Below, in pieces: positions 44,132-52,531 of a DNA stretch of 62,728 nucleotides. This DNA is from DATGEP01 sp035310125 (GTDB taxonomy: Bacteria > Chloroflexota > Ktedonobacteria > Ktedonobacterales > JADMIN01). Under the pieces are notes generated by a model that had not been told where the DNA came from, did no database searches, and saw nothing but the letters and a program-made list of their open reading frames with translations. Numbering within the stretch: position 1 is the stretch's first letter; every line of letters begins with the position of its first letter. Location of the stretch: contig DATGEP010000168.1 in the NCBI GenBank assembly GCA_035310125.1, positions 1-62,728 of the forward strand, given 5' to 3'. A program made the position numbers and the translations under genes.

Positions 44132-44436
44132 ACGCTGCCCTCTCCGCGCCGCTGGTGTCCTCATGCGCTCTTCCATTGTCAAGCCAGGTTGGCCAATCCC
44201 ATCCGCCACTCACAAAGAGGCATAGTCTACTGGGAGAGACTTTCTGCCTTTGTGGAGTGTAACACCCGGCGCAAGCCGCGACGAGCCGCGCGGGTCACCA
44301 TCCTGACTATCACCTTGCCGCTTGATTCAAATTCCTGGTCTGCATCCCCTCTTCGCTCCTACGATTCAGCCGTCGTGGAGCAGTGTTATACTTGTACCAG
44401 GCATAGATACATGGCACATACGCCACATGAGAGAGC
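44132..44436. other. Intergenic region with an extended -10 element
   Basis: The divergent spacer carries TGTTATACT at 44384-44392 on the plus strand, an extended -10 promoter for the glycosyltransferase-like gene (start 44437, leader about 38 bases). No other feature seen. Confidence 0.4.
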
Positions 44437-45786
44437 ATGAGTCGAATGGCGGCTGAACGCGCCCTTGCGCCCGTTGCGGAGCACTACAATCCTGAATCCT
44501 CCGCACACGCACCTTCGAATGGGCGCGCGTGGCTGCGCCGGGGAATGCTCGCGCTGCTCTCCGCGCTCTATATCGCCTTTTGGGGCGCCACCGCCCTTCC
44601 CAACATCAATCCGACCGACTTCGACGTCTTTTTTCTTCCATCCGCACGTGTCGCGCTCGCCGGCCACCCCCTCTTGATCTATTCCGTTCGCTACGTGAGC
44701 GGCTATCCCAATGCCAACGGCCCTCTCAGCATGCTTCCCCTCACGCTCGTCGCTGCCCTCGCGCAACATTTCGGTTGGCTGAACGATACCCACCTCCGCC
44801 GCATGCTCGTTATGGCCCTGTTCTCCATCTTCGCACTGCTCATGAGCCGCGAGGCGCTGCTCGCGGTTGAGCGCTTCGTCGCGCGCCCTCTCACTAGCTA
44901 TCAGCGTCTGCTCGTCTTCGCCTTCTTCGCCTTCTCACCGGAATTGTGGCACACCGTGCTCCTCTACGGTCACATCGAGATTCCCATCCTGCTCACACTG
45001 CTCCTGGCCTCCGCGCGCCTGCTTGCCTGCGGGCGCGTGCTTGCCGCTGGTGTTCTTCTTGGCCTTGCGCTGCTCACACGCAGCATGGCCGTGCTCTATC
45101 TCATTCCGCTCACGCTGCTCCTTGCGCGCCACCATCGCTGGCGCGACTCCGCGACATTCCTTGGTGCGGCTAGTCTCGTCGCGACACTGGGGATCCTTCC
45201 TTTCTGGCTGGCGGACCGCGCGGACGTCCTCTACTCGCTCGTCACCTTTCGCGCGTCGCTGCCGGTTGGCGGCGGATCATTCTGGGAGCTGCTGCGAGGC
45301 ACGCCAGCCTACAATTTCGGGGCCACCCACGATAGCGTCGTCGTCATCGCCCTGGCGCTGCTCGTCGCCGCAATCACCCTGGCATTCCGCCCGGATGTGA
45401 CCGTTGCTTCGCGCGAGGTCTATGCGCTGCTGGCCGTCTGTGGCCTGTGTTTCTCGCTTGCCATCAAGACTATCTGGCCCTACTACTTCCTCGACACCTA
45501 CGTACTGTTGGGCGTCTTATGGCTGTCTGGACTCGGCCAGGCGCTGCGAGCGCATACCAATTCGGTGTGGGTGCGAATGTGGCTTGGCGCCATTCTCCCG
45601 CTCGCGGCCATCGGCGTAGCGCTGCTCGGCGAATATGGCCTCTCCACCGCTGGCTATGGCATCTGGTCGCCGTTCGCTACCATCCTCATGACCGCCGCTA
45701 CCTTGACACTCACCGTGACTGTCGCCTGCTGGATGTGGCTGCGTGTCCCTGCTGATCGGGTCCCTGCCTCACGATCCGTGGGGTGA
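44437..45786 (+). CDS. Polytopic glycosyltransferase-like membrane protein (GT87/DUF2029 type)
   Basis: A 449-residue membrane protein with about ten hydrophobic helices. After a short cytoplasmic head and helix 1 (GMLALLSALYIAFWGATAL) comes NPTDFDVFFLPSARVALAG, where the paired acidic residue region of GT-C glycosyltransferases is expected, then HPLLIYSVRYVSGYPNANGP. GT87 members use polyprenyl-phosphate mannose in cell-envelope glycan or glycolipid synthesis. The call rests on topology and this first outside loop, not on a definite motif. Its 3' end overlaps the convergent MFS gene by 18 bases. Confidence 0.68.
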   Translation: MSRMAAERALAPVAEHYNPESSAHAPSNGRAWLRRGMLALLSALYIAFWGATALPNINPTDFDVFFLPSARVALAGHPLLIYSVRYVSGYPNANGPLSMLPLTLVAALAQHFGWLNDTHLRRMLVMALFSIFALLMSREALLAVERFVARPLTSYQRLLVFAFFAFSPELWHTVLLYGHIEIPILLTLLLASARLLACGRVLAAGVLLGLALLTRSMAVLYLIPLTLLLARHHRWRDSATFLGAASLVATLGILPFWLADRADVLYSLVTFRASLPVGGGSFWELLRGTPAYNFGATHDSVVVIALALLVAAITLAFRPDVTVASREVYALLAVCGLCFSLAIKTIWPYYFLDTYVLLGVLWLSGLGQALRAHTNSVWVRMWLGAILPLAAIGVALLGEYGLSTAGYGIWSPFATILMTAATLTLTVTVACWMWLRVPADRVPASRSVG

Positions 45787-47067
45787 GACTGGCGCCCGCG
45801 ATGTCGAGACTGAAATCGTGGCGGTCCGACGCAGCGCCAGCCCGGTACTGACCGCCAACGCCAGCGCCACCAGCAGCATGAGGACTCCGGCAACAAATGG
45901 GAATATAGGCGCCAGCGAGAAGAGCGCGGCGCCTGTGATTGGTCCCACAAACCAGGAGAGCTGCGTCGGCATGAGCGAGAAATTCAGGATCGAGGCGCGC
46001 CGATCCGGCGAAGCCAGCAAAGCCAACAGCGCGATCACCGTCGCGCCGATACCACCCTGGAACAGTCCCACCGCAACGATGCCACCCTGAAACGGCACGA
46101 GCGCGCCAGCCAGTCCCTCCACTCCAAGTCCGATCGCGACGCCCGCGAGACAGACAGGTAGCACAAGCCAGCGCCCGATCAGATCGCCCATCCGGCCCCA
46201 AAGTGGCGTTGTCACTGCCATCGCGATGCCCGCCGCCGTCAGCGTGGCGCCAATCATGCTCGGAATTCCCACTGCCGGCCCGCGATACAGATGCTGCAAA
46301 AGGATCGGTATGAACGGTGCGACCAGCGAGATGCCATACATTGCCACGAAATACAGCGTGAAGAGCCGCACGACCACGGGTGACGCCACGACATCCCGCA
46401 CCGCCGCACGCAAAAGCTCGCGCACTGAGCTATCCGTGCACGCTGCGCGCCGCTCTTCACGCACAACTACCGTCAGCACCAACCCCATCCCCGCCGAGAG
46501 GCAGGCATCCAGAACGAGTAGCGTGCGAATACCCGGCCCCTGCGCAACTAATCCGCCCAGGAACGGCCCGATGGACGATCCCAGAGGGAAGCCCGCGCTC
46601 GCGATGCCGACCGCCACTCCCAGTTTTTTGCGCGGCGTCGTATCAGCCAGCATAGCGAGCATCACCCCCGTGTTCCCAAAGACGAACCCGCCCAGCAGCC
46701 GCGCCACCGCCAGTATCCACACGTTCGGACTAAGCGCCGCGACGGTAAAGAGTACGCCCTCAACATACGCGCTGCGCACGATGATAAGCTTCCGGCTGTA
46801 ACGATCCGCCCAGATACCCCAGAATGGGAGCAGCGGCAAGCCGAGCACGAAGCCGAGAGCGGCAAGGATGCCCGTCCACGCCGGAATCTCTCTCTGGGCC
46901 ACGTGAAGCTGCTGTAAGAAGAGCGGTGTGAACGCCGACAGGTGTCCAAACGCCTGGCTCTCCACGATTCCCGCCAGCGTGAATACCACCAGCAGCTTGC
47001 GCCAATCGGTCCACGCAGTTCCCGGCTGCGCGGTTTCCTCCCGTGCGTGCGCCACCTCCGTCCTCAT
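45769..47067 (-). CDS. MFS transporter, 12-helix type
   Basis: A 432-residue transporter. Motif A between helices 2 and 3 is LPFWGIWADRYSRKLIIVRS. Helix 5 has VGIASAGFPLGSSIGPFLGG, and the second half repeats motif A-like LWGRMGDLIGRWLVLPV. Polar ends fit a cytoplasmic N- and C-terminus. The pattern fits drug or metabolite exporters of the DHA1 type; substrate unknown. GGGGGAGAG lies before the ATG at 47067. Confidence 0.9.
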   Translation of the reverse strand: MRTEVAHAREETAQPGTAWTDWRKLLVVFTLAGIVESQAFGHLSAFTPLFLQQLHVAQREIPAWTGILAALGFVLGLPLLPFWGIWADRYSRKLIIVRSAYVEGVLFTVAALSPNVWILAVARLLGGFVFGNTGVMLAMLADTTPRKKLGVAVGIASAGFPLGSSIGPFLGGLVAQGPGIRTLLVLDACLSAGMGLVLTVVVREERRAACTDSSVRELLRAAVRDVVASPVVVRLFTLYFVAMYGISLVAPFIPILLQHLYRGPAVGIPSMIGATLTAAGIAMAVTTPLWGRMGDLIGRWLVLPVCLAGVAIGLGVEGLAGALVPFQGGIVAVGLFQGGIGATVIALLALLASPDRRASILNFSLMPTQLSWFVGPITGAALFSLAPIFPFVAGVLMLLVALALAVSTGLALRRTATISVSTSRAPVSPHGS

Positions 47068-47238
47068 CTCTCCCCCTATCCTGACAGCATATGCAACAAT
47101 TCCTTAGAACGTATGGCGCGGACATGCCGGGGAATCCCGTTCTCGCCGAGCCTCCACTCTGAAACCGACACCTGTAGCTGGGAACGTCGCCGCGCCGCGT
47201 GCGTTTACGATAGAATGAGGTGTTGGAGGAATGCCAAC

Positions 47239-47853
47239 ATGTCTGCACAATCTGAGTACGCTTTCCGCGATATCACGACATCGCACCCCCATATTCCTGT
47301 TCCTGCCGATGCCGAGCGACTCATCGGAACGATGACGGCCCGTGATGGTACAGCGCTGCGGGTGCGACCGCTACTCCCGACAGATCGAGAGCGCCTTCAG
47401 GCGTTCCATGCGGGGCTGTCGCTCGACACTATTGTGTATCGCTTCTTTCGTGTTCTGCCATCGCTCTCCACGGAGACCGCTCGGCAGTTCACCCACATAG
47501 ACTACGAAAACCGTATGGCGATTGTCGCCACGACAGGCGACAACGACGACGAGCGCATTCGCGCGGTGGTGCGCTACGAGCGCACCGGACCAGACACCGC
47601 CGAGGTGGCTTTCGTGGTGGACGATCCGCTGCAAGGACAGGGCGTCGCGCCAGCGCTGCTCCGGCGTCTCGCGGAATATGCGCGAGCGCGCGGCTTCGCG
47701 ACGCTCATTGCGATCACGATGCCGAGCAATTCCAGGATGATCGCGATGCTGCGTCACTCCGGCTTTCCGTTCTCATCACACTTCGAGGACGGCGAAGTGT
47801 CCCTGCGTCTCGACATTCGAGAGCCGCTGTCTCAGAACGCCCATATGGGCTAG
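47239..47853 (+). CDS. GNAT-family acetyltransferase
   Basis: Encodes 204 residues. GGAGGA lies eight bases before the ATG at 47239; the frame is open far upstream but within the divergent MFS gene. The segment TARDGTALRVRPLLPTDRERL and YRFFRVLPSLSTETARQFTH resembles the GNAT domain fused to acyl-CoA synthetases (protein lysine acetyltransferases such as Pat). The acetyl-CoA loop region is VVDDPLQGQGVAPALLRRLA, with Q-G-Q-G-V-A matching Q/R-x-x-G-x-A. Protein acetylation is possible; not proven. Confidence 0.87.
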   Translation: MSAQSEYAFRDITTSHPHIPVPADAERLIGTMTARDGTALRVRPLLPTDRERLQAFHAGLSLDTIVYRFFRVLPSLSTETARQFTHIDYENRMAIVATTGDNDDERIRAVVRYERTGPDTAEVAFVVDDPLQGQGVAPALLRRLAEYARARGFATLIAITMPSNSRMIAMLRHSGFPFSSHFEDGEVSLRLDIREPLSQNAHMG

Positions 47854-47976
47854 GCGACAAACACCGCTCGTGCTACACTGCTGTCAGTCCCCTTCGCATG
47901 TGTGTTCCGACCGGCAGGGGAAGTGAGGAGTCATTCGATTCCAATCGGAACACCGTGAAACACGAGGAGCAATTAT

Positions 47977-48336
47977 ATGCAAGCGGCAGGCACCATTTTC
48001 CACCTACTCGGCGCGTTGCGACGCGCCATAGGGCGCGTCTTTCTCTGGTTTTTTCTCACCGGTATCGTCGCCGCGATTGTGGTAGAAGTCGTCGCTTACG
48101 TCGCCGACCCAACGAAAAGTAACTATCATCCGGCCCTTTTGACGAACATTACGGCGGCCGTGGTTGGTGTCGCGCTCGCCTACTCGGCTGCGCTTACCGT
48201 GCTGGTGAGCGAAGTCATCCGCTTCATTGTCGGATCGGCGGAGAAGGCCGAGAAGGAAGTCAAATCGGATCTGTCCGGCGGCGCGAAGTTCCTCGACTCC
48301 GCATTACAGACCATTGAGCATCGCGAGAAGAACTAG
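47977..48336 (+). CDS. Small two-helix membrane protein coupled to a Ser/Thr kinase
   Basis: Encodes 119 residues; GAGGAG precedes the ATG. Two membrane helices at about 20-42 (VFLWFFLTGIVAAIVVEVVA) and 60-85 (ITAAVVGVALAYSAALTVLV), then a cytoplasmic helical tail with alternating charge (GSAEKAEKEVKSDLSGGAKF). The stop (48334-48336) is followed at once by the kinase GTG start, so the two proteins should be made together. It may be a membrane partner or substrate of the kinase. Family not recognised. Confidence 0.7.
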   Translation: MQAAGTIFHLLGALRRAIGRVFLWFFLTGIVAAIVVEVVAYVADPTKSNYHPALLTNITAAVVGVALAYSAALTVLVSEVIRFIVGSAEKAEKEVKSDLSGGAKFLDSALQTIEHREKN

Positions 48337-50088
48337 GTGACAGATTCAGCGAACCCGGATGCGCTGATTGGCGTGCGTCTGGGTTCATGCCTCCTGGAAA
48401 AACCGCTCGGTGTAGGTGGCATGGGGACCGTGTATCTCGCACGGCAAGAGCGTCCGCACCGGCCTGTCGCCGTGAAGGTGCTGCGACCACAGCTGGCCGC
48501 GGATCCGGAGGCATGGCGGGTATTCCTCGCGCGCTTCAAGCTGGAAGCGGACGCCACTGCCGCGCTTGACCACGCCAACATCGTGCCCATCTACGAATTT
48601 GGCGAGGTAGATGATCTGGCGTATCTGGTTATGCCATTTCTGGCCGATGGCTCGCTTGCCGCCTTGCTAGCGCATGACTGGATCTTGCCCATTCCGCGCG
48701 CGCTGCGCTTTGCTGAGCACGCCGCGGCAGCCCTCGATTACGCGCACCAACACGGTATTGTCCATCGCGATGTCAAGCCATCGAACTTGCTGCTCCATCC
48801 CGATGGGCGGCTGCTACTGGCTGACTTTGGCATCGCCCGGCTGATGGACCGCACCAACGGCGGAAAAGAAGACAGCGACTACCTGCCACCACTCGCGCCA
48901 ACCGGCGAAGCGTCGCTGACACAGACAGGATCGGCGATGGGTACGCCGGAATACATGTCTCCCGAGCAGGTGCGTGGCGAGGCTGCTGGAGCCGCTGCCG
49001 ACATCTACGCGCTGGGCATCGTGACCTATGTGATGCTCGCGGGACGCTCACCGTTCGCCGGCGGCGATGTCAATACGGTCTTGCAGCGCCAGCTTGCCGA
49101 CCCTCCGCTGCCGCTCCGCCCGATACGCGGCGAAGTGACGACGCGTATGGAAGAGGTCATCTTCTGGGCGCTGGCAAAGGATCCCACAGATCGCCCGGCG
49201 ACAGCGGGTGAGTTTGCGCAAGCGCTCGCGGCGGCGGCTCCCCGTGCACGTACGCTTGGCGCCACGCTCCGCCGCCCAGTTACGGCGGTGCATTCAGCGG
49301 TTCTCGTCGAGCCGGGCCGCCTCGGTGCAGACCGCGCGGAACGTCAAACCGGGCGCCCATCTATGGGTACGCTTCCACTGCCTGGAACCGGCAATCTGGC
49401 TACCGCTGATGCAGTATTCTCAGGCGGGGGCGGAGAACCACCTACGCGCGGCGGCGATGCGACCCTGCATGACGGCGCGGTTCCGTGGCCGGAGGCGGGA
49501 TCGGCAGGCGCCCCACCCTGGCCTGTGCAGCCAAAACGCGCCCGTGAGATGAGCCAGTCTAGTCACCTTGTCGGGTTTCCGCTCGCGGCCCTGGCGGCGG
49601 CTGTGGTCGCGCTGATACTGGTTGCCACTCTTGTGTTCAGCAGTCTGGCGCAGAACGGTCTGGGTGGCTCGAACGGCGCACCGGGTACGGCGCATAATGG
49701 CGGCCCGTCCGTGATCGCGACCTCCACCTCCACCGCGACGCCACAACCCACCGCGACAAGCACTCCCTATCCCGCCAACTGGCTGGCCGTTTCGCCCCAG
49801 AGTGTAAGCCTGTCCTGCCGAGGCAAGGGTACGACAAAGTACGTCACATTGAGCAATCGCGGGCCGGATACCGTCCAGTGGCAGGCACAGATTACCCCCA
49901 GCGGCTTTACAACTCCACTCACCGTGCGGCCGGAGAGCGGGCAGCTCGATTCAGGTGAGCATATCTCCATCGCGCTGACGACAACCAGCTACTTCGCGCA
50001 GCAGGGCCAGGTCACCTTTACACCGGGAGATTCGTCCGCCGGACAGCCAGCAGTTGTGACCTATTCCATTAATAGCGGGTGCATCTAG
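48337..50088 (+). CDS. Membrane Ser/Thr protein kinase with extracytoplasmic beta-sandwich domain
   Basis: A 583-residue PknB-like kinase starting at GTG with no gap after the previous stop. The catalytic domain (about 10-290) is complete: GVGGMGTVYLA, Lys47 in AVKVL, HRDVKPSN (His143-Asp145), DFGIARL (163-169) and GTPEYMSPEQ. A juxtamembrane region of about 120 residues follows, one helix at about 411-432 and a Thr/Pro linker. The outside domain (about 475-583) has WLAVSPQSVSLSCRGKGTTK and LTVRPESGQLDSGEHISIAL, the pattern of BACON or HYDIN-like immunoglobulin-type domains, in place of PASTA repeats. It probably senses a surface ligand or carbohydrate; this is inference. Confidence 0.92.
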   Translation: MTDSANPDALIGVRLGSCLLEKPLGVGGMGTVYLARQERPHRPVAVKVLRPQLAADPEAWRVFLARFKLEADATAALDHANIVPIYEFGEVDDLAYLVMPFLADGSLAALLAHDWILPIPRALRFAEHAAAALDYAHQHGIVHRDVKPSNLLLHPDGRLLLADFGIARLMDRTNGGKEDSDYLPPLAPTGEASLTQTGSAMGTPEYMSPEQVRGEAAGAAADIYALGIVTYVMLAGRSPFAGGDVNTVLQRQLADPPLPLRPIRGEVTTRMEEVIFWALAKDPTDRPATAGEFAQALAAAAPRARTLGATLRRPVTAVHSAVLVEPGRLGADRAERQTGRPSMGTLPLPGTGNLATADAVFSGGGGEPPTRGGDATLHDGAVPWPEAGSAGAPPWPVQPKRAREMSQSSHLVGFPLAALAAAVVALILVATLVFSSLAQNGLGGSNGAPGTAHNGGPSVIATSTSTATPQPTATSTPYPANWLAVSPQSVSLSCRGKGTTKYVTLSNRGPDTVQWQAQITPSGFTTPLTVRPESGQLDSGEHISIALTTTSYFAQQGQVTFTPGDSSAGQPAVVTYSINSGCI

Positions 50089-50117
50089 GCGGGCAAGCAC
50101 TGCTACGGAACGGCAAT

Positions 50118-50138
50118 GGGCGGTCGTCAAGGCCGCCC
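50118..50138 (+). terminator. Hairpin after the kinase gene
   Basis: GGGCGG (50118-50123) pairs with CCGCCC (50133-50138), followed by a GCCTTTC run. It lies 30 bases after the kinase stop and ahead of the convergent gene. Confidence 0.4.
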
Positions 50139-50172
50139 GCCTTTCGCCAGCAGATCTGGCGCGCGGACAGTT

Positions 50173-50850
50173 TCACGCGCCACGATCGGACTCCCCGTCC
50201 TCCTGAAATAGCACGCCAGCGCCATACTTGGCCGCGACCCGCAGCAGATAGCGCTCGCCATATTCAGCAGGGACGAAGACGAAGAGGTCGTCAGGAAGGG
50301 TCGCATCCGGTGTGGACTGCCACACAACGCCCCGCATGCCAAGCAGATCGGTCAACGGCAGGCCGCGTATGGCTTGCCGTAGCGCAGCCAGCGGCGCTCG
50401 CAGTAATCCTGAAGTCGTGGAGGCTGCTCGCGGGTCGCCACCGAGCACGCCGCGATAGAGACAGACTTCGACTCGTCTTGGAACGGACGCCCCATCTTCT
50501 GGTGGGAGACCGCGCTCCAGATAAACGAGCGGAGCCGGTCCCGCGAGAGGGGAGCGCTCGAGTCGGTCTATGGCGTGCGTCGCTGTACTGCCGTAAGTAT
50601 ATGTGCTTGGCAGTATCCGTGCCGTTTGGCCGAGGATGCGCACCGCCGCAGCTTCCGCCGCACCAGCGGGCGGCGAGCCACTGGTGGTGACGATGCCCGG
50701 AAGCTCGATGGGGGCAAGTGTGTAGCTTTGCAATGCTCGCCAGCGCTCCGGGCCACCCAGCGCCAGCAGAACAGTGTCCGCATGTGCGACGAACAGCGCG
50801 ACGAACCGTTCGGCCGGCAGACTTTCGCGGGCGATCAAGGACGAAGGCAT
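50173..50850 (-). CDS. Conserved-looking soluble protein, unknown function
   Basis: Encodes 225 residues; AGAGGAGGT lies seven bases upstream of the ATG. No signal peptide or membrane segment. N-terminal Leu-rich part (RFVALFVAHADTVLLALGG), then a mixed region including LPLTDLLGMRGVVWQST, DDLFVFVPAEYGERYLLRVA. The last part reads like an alpha/beta fold. I do not recognise a motif. Codon use and a good ribosome site support a real gene. It converges on the kinase gene. Confidence 0.7.
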   Translation of the reverse strand: MPSSLIARESLPAERFVALFVAHADTVLLALGGPERWRALQSYTLAPIELPGIVTTSGSPPAGAAEAAAVRILGQTARILPSTYTYGSTATHAIDRLERSPLAGPAPLVYLERGLPPEDGASVPRRVEVCLYRGVLGGDPRAASTTSGLLRAPLAALRQAIRGLPLTDLLGMRGVVWQSTPDATLPDDLFVFVPAEYGERYLLRVAAKYGAGVLFQEDGESDRGA

Positions 50851-51032
50851 TGCGCCGTACCTCCTCTGTCATACTGCTACAGAGCGCATATATGGGAGCC
50901 ATATGGCGGTATTGTAGGGCGCGGTGAGAGGATGCGCCTCGTCCGTTCACGCTATGGACGTGGACATAGATCATCAGTATGAGTAAAATACTGGCTCGGA
51001 CCCCTTTGAGACATAGGGAGGGCATCATACCG

Positions 51033-51392
51033 ATGCGCTATGTATCAGTGACCAACGCCACAACGGGCGCGCTACTGGCGTCGCATGCCGCTGTGGCTGA
51101 CTCGTTTTTCGCACGCTTTCTGGGCTTGCAGTTTCGCCGGTCCCTTCCGTCTGGCGCTGGACTCATTCTGCTGCCATCCAGCTCGATTCATATGTTCTTC
51201 ATGTTCATGCGTATAGATGCGATATTCGTCAGCGCGGAAAGCACGGTTGTACGTGTCGCTCGGCGGCTGCGCCCATGGACAATCGGCCCCATCGTTCCAG
51301 ATGCGCTGTACTGCATCGAGCTACCCGCTGGCGCCGCGCGCGAGACCAAGCCAGGACATATCGTCGAGCTTGCGCAGACGGCGGTCATCTGA
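51033..51392 (+). CDS. DUF192 family protein
   Basis: Encodes 119 residues from the ATG at 51033 (GGGAGG 11 bases upstream). Family features: FFARFLGLQFRRSLPSGAGL (the ARxxGLM-type segment), ILLPSSSIHMFFMFMRIDAI (I-H-M/T-F-F-M core) and the C-terminal YCIELPAGAARETKPGHIVE (E-x-PAG-x-x). Archaeal and bacterial DUF192 proteins form small beta barrels of unknown function; some are exported, but no signal is present here. The gene is followed by a strong hairpin. Confidence 0.9.
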   Translation: MRYVSVTNATTGALLASHAAVADSFFARFLGLQFRRSLPSGAGLILLPSSSIHMFFMFMRIDAIFVSAESTVVRVARRLRPWTIGPIVPDALYCIELPAGAARETKPGHIVELAQTAVI

Positions 51393-51442
51393 GCGTGCGC
51401 CCGGCAATGGATTGCGGCAAAGCAATCGCCCGTGGATACGAA

Positions 51443-51476
51443 ACCGGCGCGGATCCCACGGAATCCGCGCCGGTTC
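51443..51476. terminator. Strong bidirectional hairpin between convergent genes
   Basis: Thirteen-base perfect arms (AACCGGCGCGGAT, 51443-51455; ATCCGCGCCGGTT, 51464-51476) with an 8-base loop, between the DUF192 gene and the acidic protein gene. The TT at one end and AA at the other let it serve both strands. Confidence 0.65.
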
Positions 51477-51521
51477 TCAACACAGCACAACGGGTGCTGC
51501 CGCGATTGCCTGCACTCTGAA

Positions 51522-52109
51522 TCAGAAGCGAGGGCCGCGCTCACGCTCGCGGCGCCGCTGCTGCTTGGAAGGCTTTGAGGTCTTGCGTGAGTTGCCCCAC
51601 TCGTCCTCTTCCTCTTCCTCGTCGAAATCGCCGAATTCGTCCTCATCCTCGTCCGCGGCGAGCGCTTCTGGCTCAACGGGAGTCTCGTCGAGATCGAAAT
51701 CGGTAACGACGCCTGGCTCTTCGGCAGCGACACTGCTGCTGAACGGTCCGAGATCGCCGCTCGCGCCCGCCTCCAGGTCCGGCACCTCATCGCCTGCCAT
51801 ATCAGCCGAATTCTTCATAAGCAGGTCAATGTTGGCGAGATCGGCCAGTGACGTAATGGTTGGCCGAGCCGGTTCCGGCTTCTTCTCAGGCTTGATGGGC
51901 TTCACTTTGGCGACCGGTTTTGGCAGTTCAACAGGGAGAAAATCTGCCTCGGCGTCGTCAAGCTCAGGCTCAAGCTCAGTATCGAGCTCCGCCGGATGGG
52001 CGGCGGCAAGATCGCGCTTGCCAGACGCGACATCAAGCCAAAACTGACTGTAATAGTGTGGACGATCCAAATCTTGCACGGGATCTTTCCTGACGATCAT
52101 TTTGCGCAC
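51522..52109 (-). CDS. Highly acidic, mostly disordered protein, unknown function
   Basis: Encodes 195 residues from GTG 52109 (ATG 52100 is an alternative). The first 30 residues (VRKDPVQDLDRPHYYSQFWL) look ordered and specific. The remainder is low-complexity: a Pro/Lys stretch (KVKPIKPEKKPEPARPTITS), long Asp/Glu runs (DEDEDEFGDFDEEEEEDEW) and a final basic block (KQQRRRERERGPRF). Acidic body with basic end recalls nucleic-acid or ribosome-associated proteins. It diverges from rplU and has its own consensus promoter. The function is unknown. Confidence 0.75.
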   Translation of the reverse strand: MRKMIVRKDPVQDLDRPHYYSQFWLDVASGKRDLAAAHPAELDTELEPELDDAEADFLPVELPKPVAKVKPIKPEKKPEPARPTITSLADLANIDLLMKNSADMAGDEVPDLEAGASGDLGPFSSSVAAEEPGVVTDFDLDETPVEPEALAADEDEDEFGDFDEEEEEDEWGNSRKTSKPSKQQRRRERERGPRF

Positions 52110-52145
52110 ACCATGATTAGGCGTGCCCTATGGACGCCTCTCGCC

Positions 52146-52175
52146 ATTGTATGTTCAGCGCGTGTGGCGTGTCAA
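52146..52175 (-). promoter_or_regulatory. Consensus promoter for the acidic protein gene
   Basis: Minus strand: TTGACA (52175-52170), 18-base spacer, TACAAT (52151-52146). The predicted transcript starts about 30 bases before the GTG at 52109. Confidence 0.65.
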
Positions 52176-52277
52176 GCACGGCAAGGAGCCGGCAGTGTCG
52201 CGCGGGTCGTCGCTTCGCCCTGGCGATAGTTCGTGCCGGTTCCATCACGGTCTGGGGGTCAACCCGCCTCCTCCGTT

Positions 52278-52320
52278 GGGGGGTCCGGCGGGCGCATGCT
52301 GGACCGTACAGCGGCCCCCC
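52278..52320. other. GC-rich hairpin between divergent promoters
   Basis: GGGGGG-T-CC (52278-52286) can pair with GGCCCCCC (52313-52320) over a 26-base loop, followed by GTTTGTG. It lies between the two divergent promoters of 52110-52531 and may insulate them or act as a structure in neither transcript. Nothing else is evident in that spacer. Confidence 0.35.
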
Positions 52321-52353
52321 GTTTGTGATAGAGCCATTTCCGGCCCATAACGC

Positions 52354-52382
52354 TTGACACCCCGGATTGCCAATGGTATGCT
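52354..52382 (+). promoter_or_regulatory. rplU: Consensus promoter of rplU-rpmA
   Basis: TTGACA (52354-52359), 17-base spacer, TATGCT (52377-52382). The leader to the rplU ATG is about 143 bases and could hold an autoregulatory L21 site; I could not identify its structure. Confidence 0.75.
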
Positions 52383-52531
52383 CTACAGGCTGTGTTTTGC
52401 ACAGTCACCACTTCGCGCCCGCTGTCCACCTCGCGACAAACATCGTGACGCCTCGCACAGAAACCCGCGCCGCGCACCATGCCAGGACGTCGCCAGAGCC
52501 ACTACGGGCGCTCGCAGGAGTACCGCACACC

